Assembly (NCBI GenBank): GCA_945949375.1
Contig: CAMFEN010000088.1
Span: 1-5,463 of the forward strand
Source: an uncultured Bacteroidales bacterium
GTDB taxonomy: Bacteria > Bacteroidota > Bacteroidia > Bacteroidales > Paludibacteraceae
Direction of reading: 5' to 3'
DNA: 5,463 bases
Shown piece after piece: positions 4,770 to 5,463 of the stretch (positions are counted from its first letter, which is position 1; the number at the start of each line of letters is the position of its first letter). The position numbers were made by a program, and so were the translations under genes. Below the pieces are notes generated by a model. That model did not search any database. It was not told the DNA's origin and was given only the letters and a program-made list of their open reading frames with translations.

Positions 4770-5021
4770 ATGCCTACCATGCTTATCTACGCCAAAATAG
4801 CCGCCGAATACAGCATCTCCGAAGACCGCGTGCGGCAAATCATACGCTCAAAAGACCCTCCCTGCCCCTCCCTTAAAGGGAGGGAGAAAAAGACCCTCTA
4901 TATCTCCCTAAAAAGACTTTGTAGCAAGCGAGCGGTGGAGTTGGCTACCACCCGGGCTTTATTCAGCAGGCGGGGACGCCTGCGCACCCGGACGTGCCCG
5001 GGCGTTATTCCGGCAGCATGA
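4770..5021 (+). CDS. Possible small helix-turn-helix-like protein, probably truncated by repeat DNA
   Basis: I do not recognise this family. From ATG 4770 the frame gives MPTMLIYAKIAAEYSISEDR followed by VRQIIRSKDPP; the IAAEYSISEDRVRQIIR stretch (residues 8-24) has the spacing of a helix-turn-helix, like the DNA-recognition helices of sigma-factor region 4 or small regulators. From about residue 29 the frame enters the inverted CTACAAAGTC repeats (4854-4924), and PSLKGREKKTLYISLKRLCS is the translation of repeat DNA. The tail overlaps the opposite-strand end of the peptidase gene and is unlikely to be real. The frame is open upstream to about 4629 without another ATG. A second ATG at 4779 is an alternative start. 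It is either the 5' remnant of a gene cut by the repeats or a chance frame. Confidence 0.3.
   Translation: MPTMLIYAKIAAEYSISEDRVRQIIRSKDPPCPSLKGREKKTLYISLKRLCSKRAVELATTRALFSRRGRLRTRTCPGVIPAA
4854..4924 (-). repeat. Two tandem CTACAAAGTC/CTCCCTTTAAGGGAG repeats in inverted orientation
   Basis: Read on the - strand, the first unit (4924 down to 4892) starts CTACAAAGTCTTTTTAGGGA and ends AGAGGGTC. It matches copy 2 at 4183-4218 apart from about three missing bases and a few substitutions. The second unit (4891 down to 4854) contains TCTCCCTTTAAGGGAG and ends GGAGGGTC, but lacks the CTACAAAG start. With 4147-4218 these form an inverted pair enclosing about 635 bp. Confidence 0.7.
4951..5009 (+). 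repeat. Right copy of the 29-bp palindromic repeat, within a CCCGGGC-bounded unit
   Basis: AGCAGGCGGGGACGCCTGC begins at 4965. The 29-bp match to 3485-3513 covers 4965-4993. It is enclosed by a 13-bp near-direct repeat, CCCGGGCTTTATT (4951-4963) and CCCGGGCGTTATT (4997-5009, one mismatch). GCCCGGGC (4996-5003) is itself a palindrome. The unit ends at the stop codon of the opposite-strand peptidase (5005-5007), so it could act in 3'-end formation for that gene, though no T-tract follows on the - strand. Confidence 0.6.
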
Positions 5022-5463
5022 CTACCTCGAGGATGTTGCCCGAGGCGGTGAGACGTTGGAGCATCTGCTGCACGCCCGCACAGCGGGCGCATAGTCGGTC
5101 AGATAGTTGATACCACGCAGATAGTAGCGCGGCAGGATAGTGCCGTCCCAGTAGCCGTTCTTCTCTAAGTTCTCCTCATAGTCTTTGAGCATGGACTCTT
5201 TGGACTTGTGCAAGTCGTCTGCCAAGGGTCCGTCTTTGAGGATGGTCTGCACCTCCTCGTGAATCACCTGCATGAGTCGCTCCTGCTTCTCGGGGTCGGT
5301 GTCGAAGAGCATGTAGAGTTGCGCCTCGTGGTCGGGGGTACGGCTGATATAGCCTCCAACGCCCACACCGTATGAGCCTCCTTCCCGCTCGCGGATTGAC
5401 TCCAAGTAACGGATGTCCAGTACGCGCCCGATGGTGTTCATATTCAGGTTGTTCGCCAATGTG
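5005..5463 (-). CDS. M16-family zinc peptidase (insulinase/pitrilysin type), C-terminal end, frame broken near the 3' end
   Basis: The gene enters from the right edge, so the catalytic HxxEH is outside the window. The visible part is the last M16 C-terminal domain: LDIRYLESIREREGGSYGV (visible residues 15-33) with the conserved Arg...Tyr substrate-binding loop, then QLYMLFDTDPEK, a helix with EEVQTILKDGPLADDLHKSK, and KNGYWDGTILPRYYLRGINY. Such peptidases in Bacteroidota are usually long, exported or periplasmic enzymes of about 900 residues. After TDYAPAV the frame goes on as RACSRCSNVSPPRA and stops at 5022. The expected family ending, VQQMLQRLTASGNILEVVML then PE and TAA (5005-5007), is present in another frame of the same strand from 5073 downwards. 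The break is at a 7-bp palindrome (5073-5089). About five residues seem missing against the family pattern, so a small deletion or a sequence error is likely. The family call is firm; whether the gene works is uncertain. Confidence 0.85.
5073..5089. repeat. Perfect 7-bp palindrome at the frame break of the M16 peptidase gene
   Basis: CGCCCGC (5073-5079), loop ACA, then GCGGGCG (5083-5089). The reading frame of the - strand peptidase changes exactly across this hairpin. Such G+C-rich hairpins promote both replication deletions and sequencing or assembly errors, so either could explain the break. Confidence 0.8.

Noticed and set aside
4925..5021. The + strand tail of the small helix-turn-helix frame (KRAVELATTRALFSRRGRLRT)
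   Set aside because: It is encoded by repeat DNA and by the opposite strand of the peptidase gene end. No sign of protein-level selection.

Overview
The window looks like chromosomal DNA of a member of the Bacteroidales (Bacteroidota). Four things point there: an FtsZ C-terminus with a long acidic linker, a serine recombinase closely resembling the Mpi master DNA invertase of Bacteroides fragilis, AT-rich leaders without clear Shine-Dalgarno motifs, and short intergenic repeats (ATTCATAATT, AATTGACAATT, CACGAAGTTAA types) of a style I associate with this order. This assignment comes from recognition, not from a search.

Positions 1-3294 are ordinary core genome, all on the + strand: the 3' part of ftsZ (1-561), a two-membrane-segment Wzz-like protein of unknown role (666-1607), a DedA-family membrane protein (1682-2332) and nadC, quinolinate phosphoribosyltransferase (2425-3294). 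The gaps of about 75-105 bp between them carry small palindromic or repeated motifs. A clear intrinsic terminator (3395-3431) closes this block. The genes are unrelated in function (division, envelope, NAD synthesis) and may be transcribed separately.

Positions 3295-5004 are accessory in character. An Mpi-type serine recombinase (3557-4165) is followed by about 600 bp without a convincing gene, packed with structured DNA. This stretch holds a 48-bp-arm inverted repeat built from 9-bp units (4313-4436), a perfect bidirectional terminator-like hairpin (4521-4554), an AT-only palindrome (4597-4625) between two 9-bp direct repeats, and another run of the 9-bp units (4657-4690). A small helix-turn-helix-like reading frame (from 4770) follows and runs into repeat DNA. 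Two tandem CTACAAAGTC...AGGGAGA repeats (4147-4218) just after the recombinase face two inverted copies (4854-4924). An outer pair of 29-bp direct repeats (3485-3513 and 4965-4993) brackets the whole module.

Positions 5005-5463 hold the C-terminal end of an M16-family zinc peptidase on the - strand. Its last residues lie in a different frame from the rest, and the break sits at a perfect 7-bp palindrome (5073-5089). The gene is therefore frameshifted, carries a small deletion, or is misread there.

The most interesting possibility is that 3485-4993 is a small recombinase-bearing mobile or invertible module, or its remnant, inserted between nadC and the peptidase gene. The sequence shows the nested repeats directly. 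Mobility or inversion is inference.
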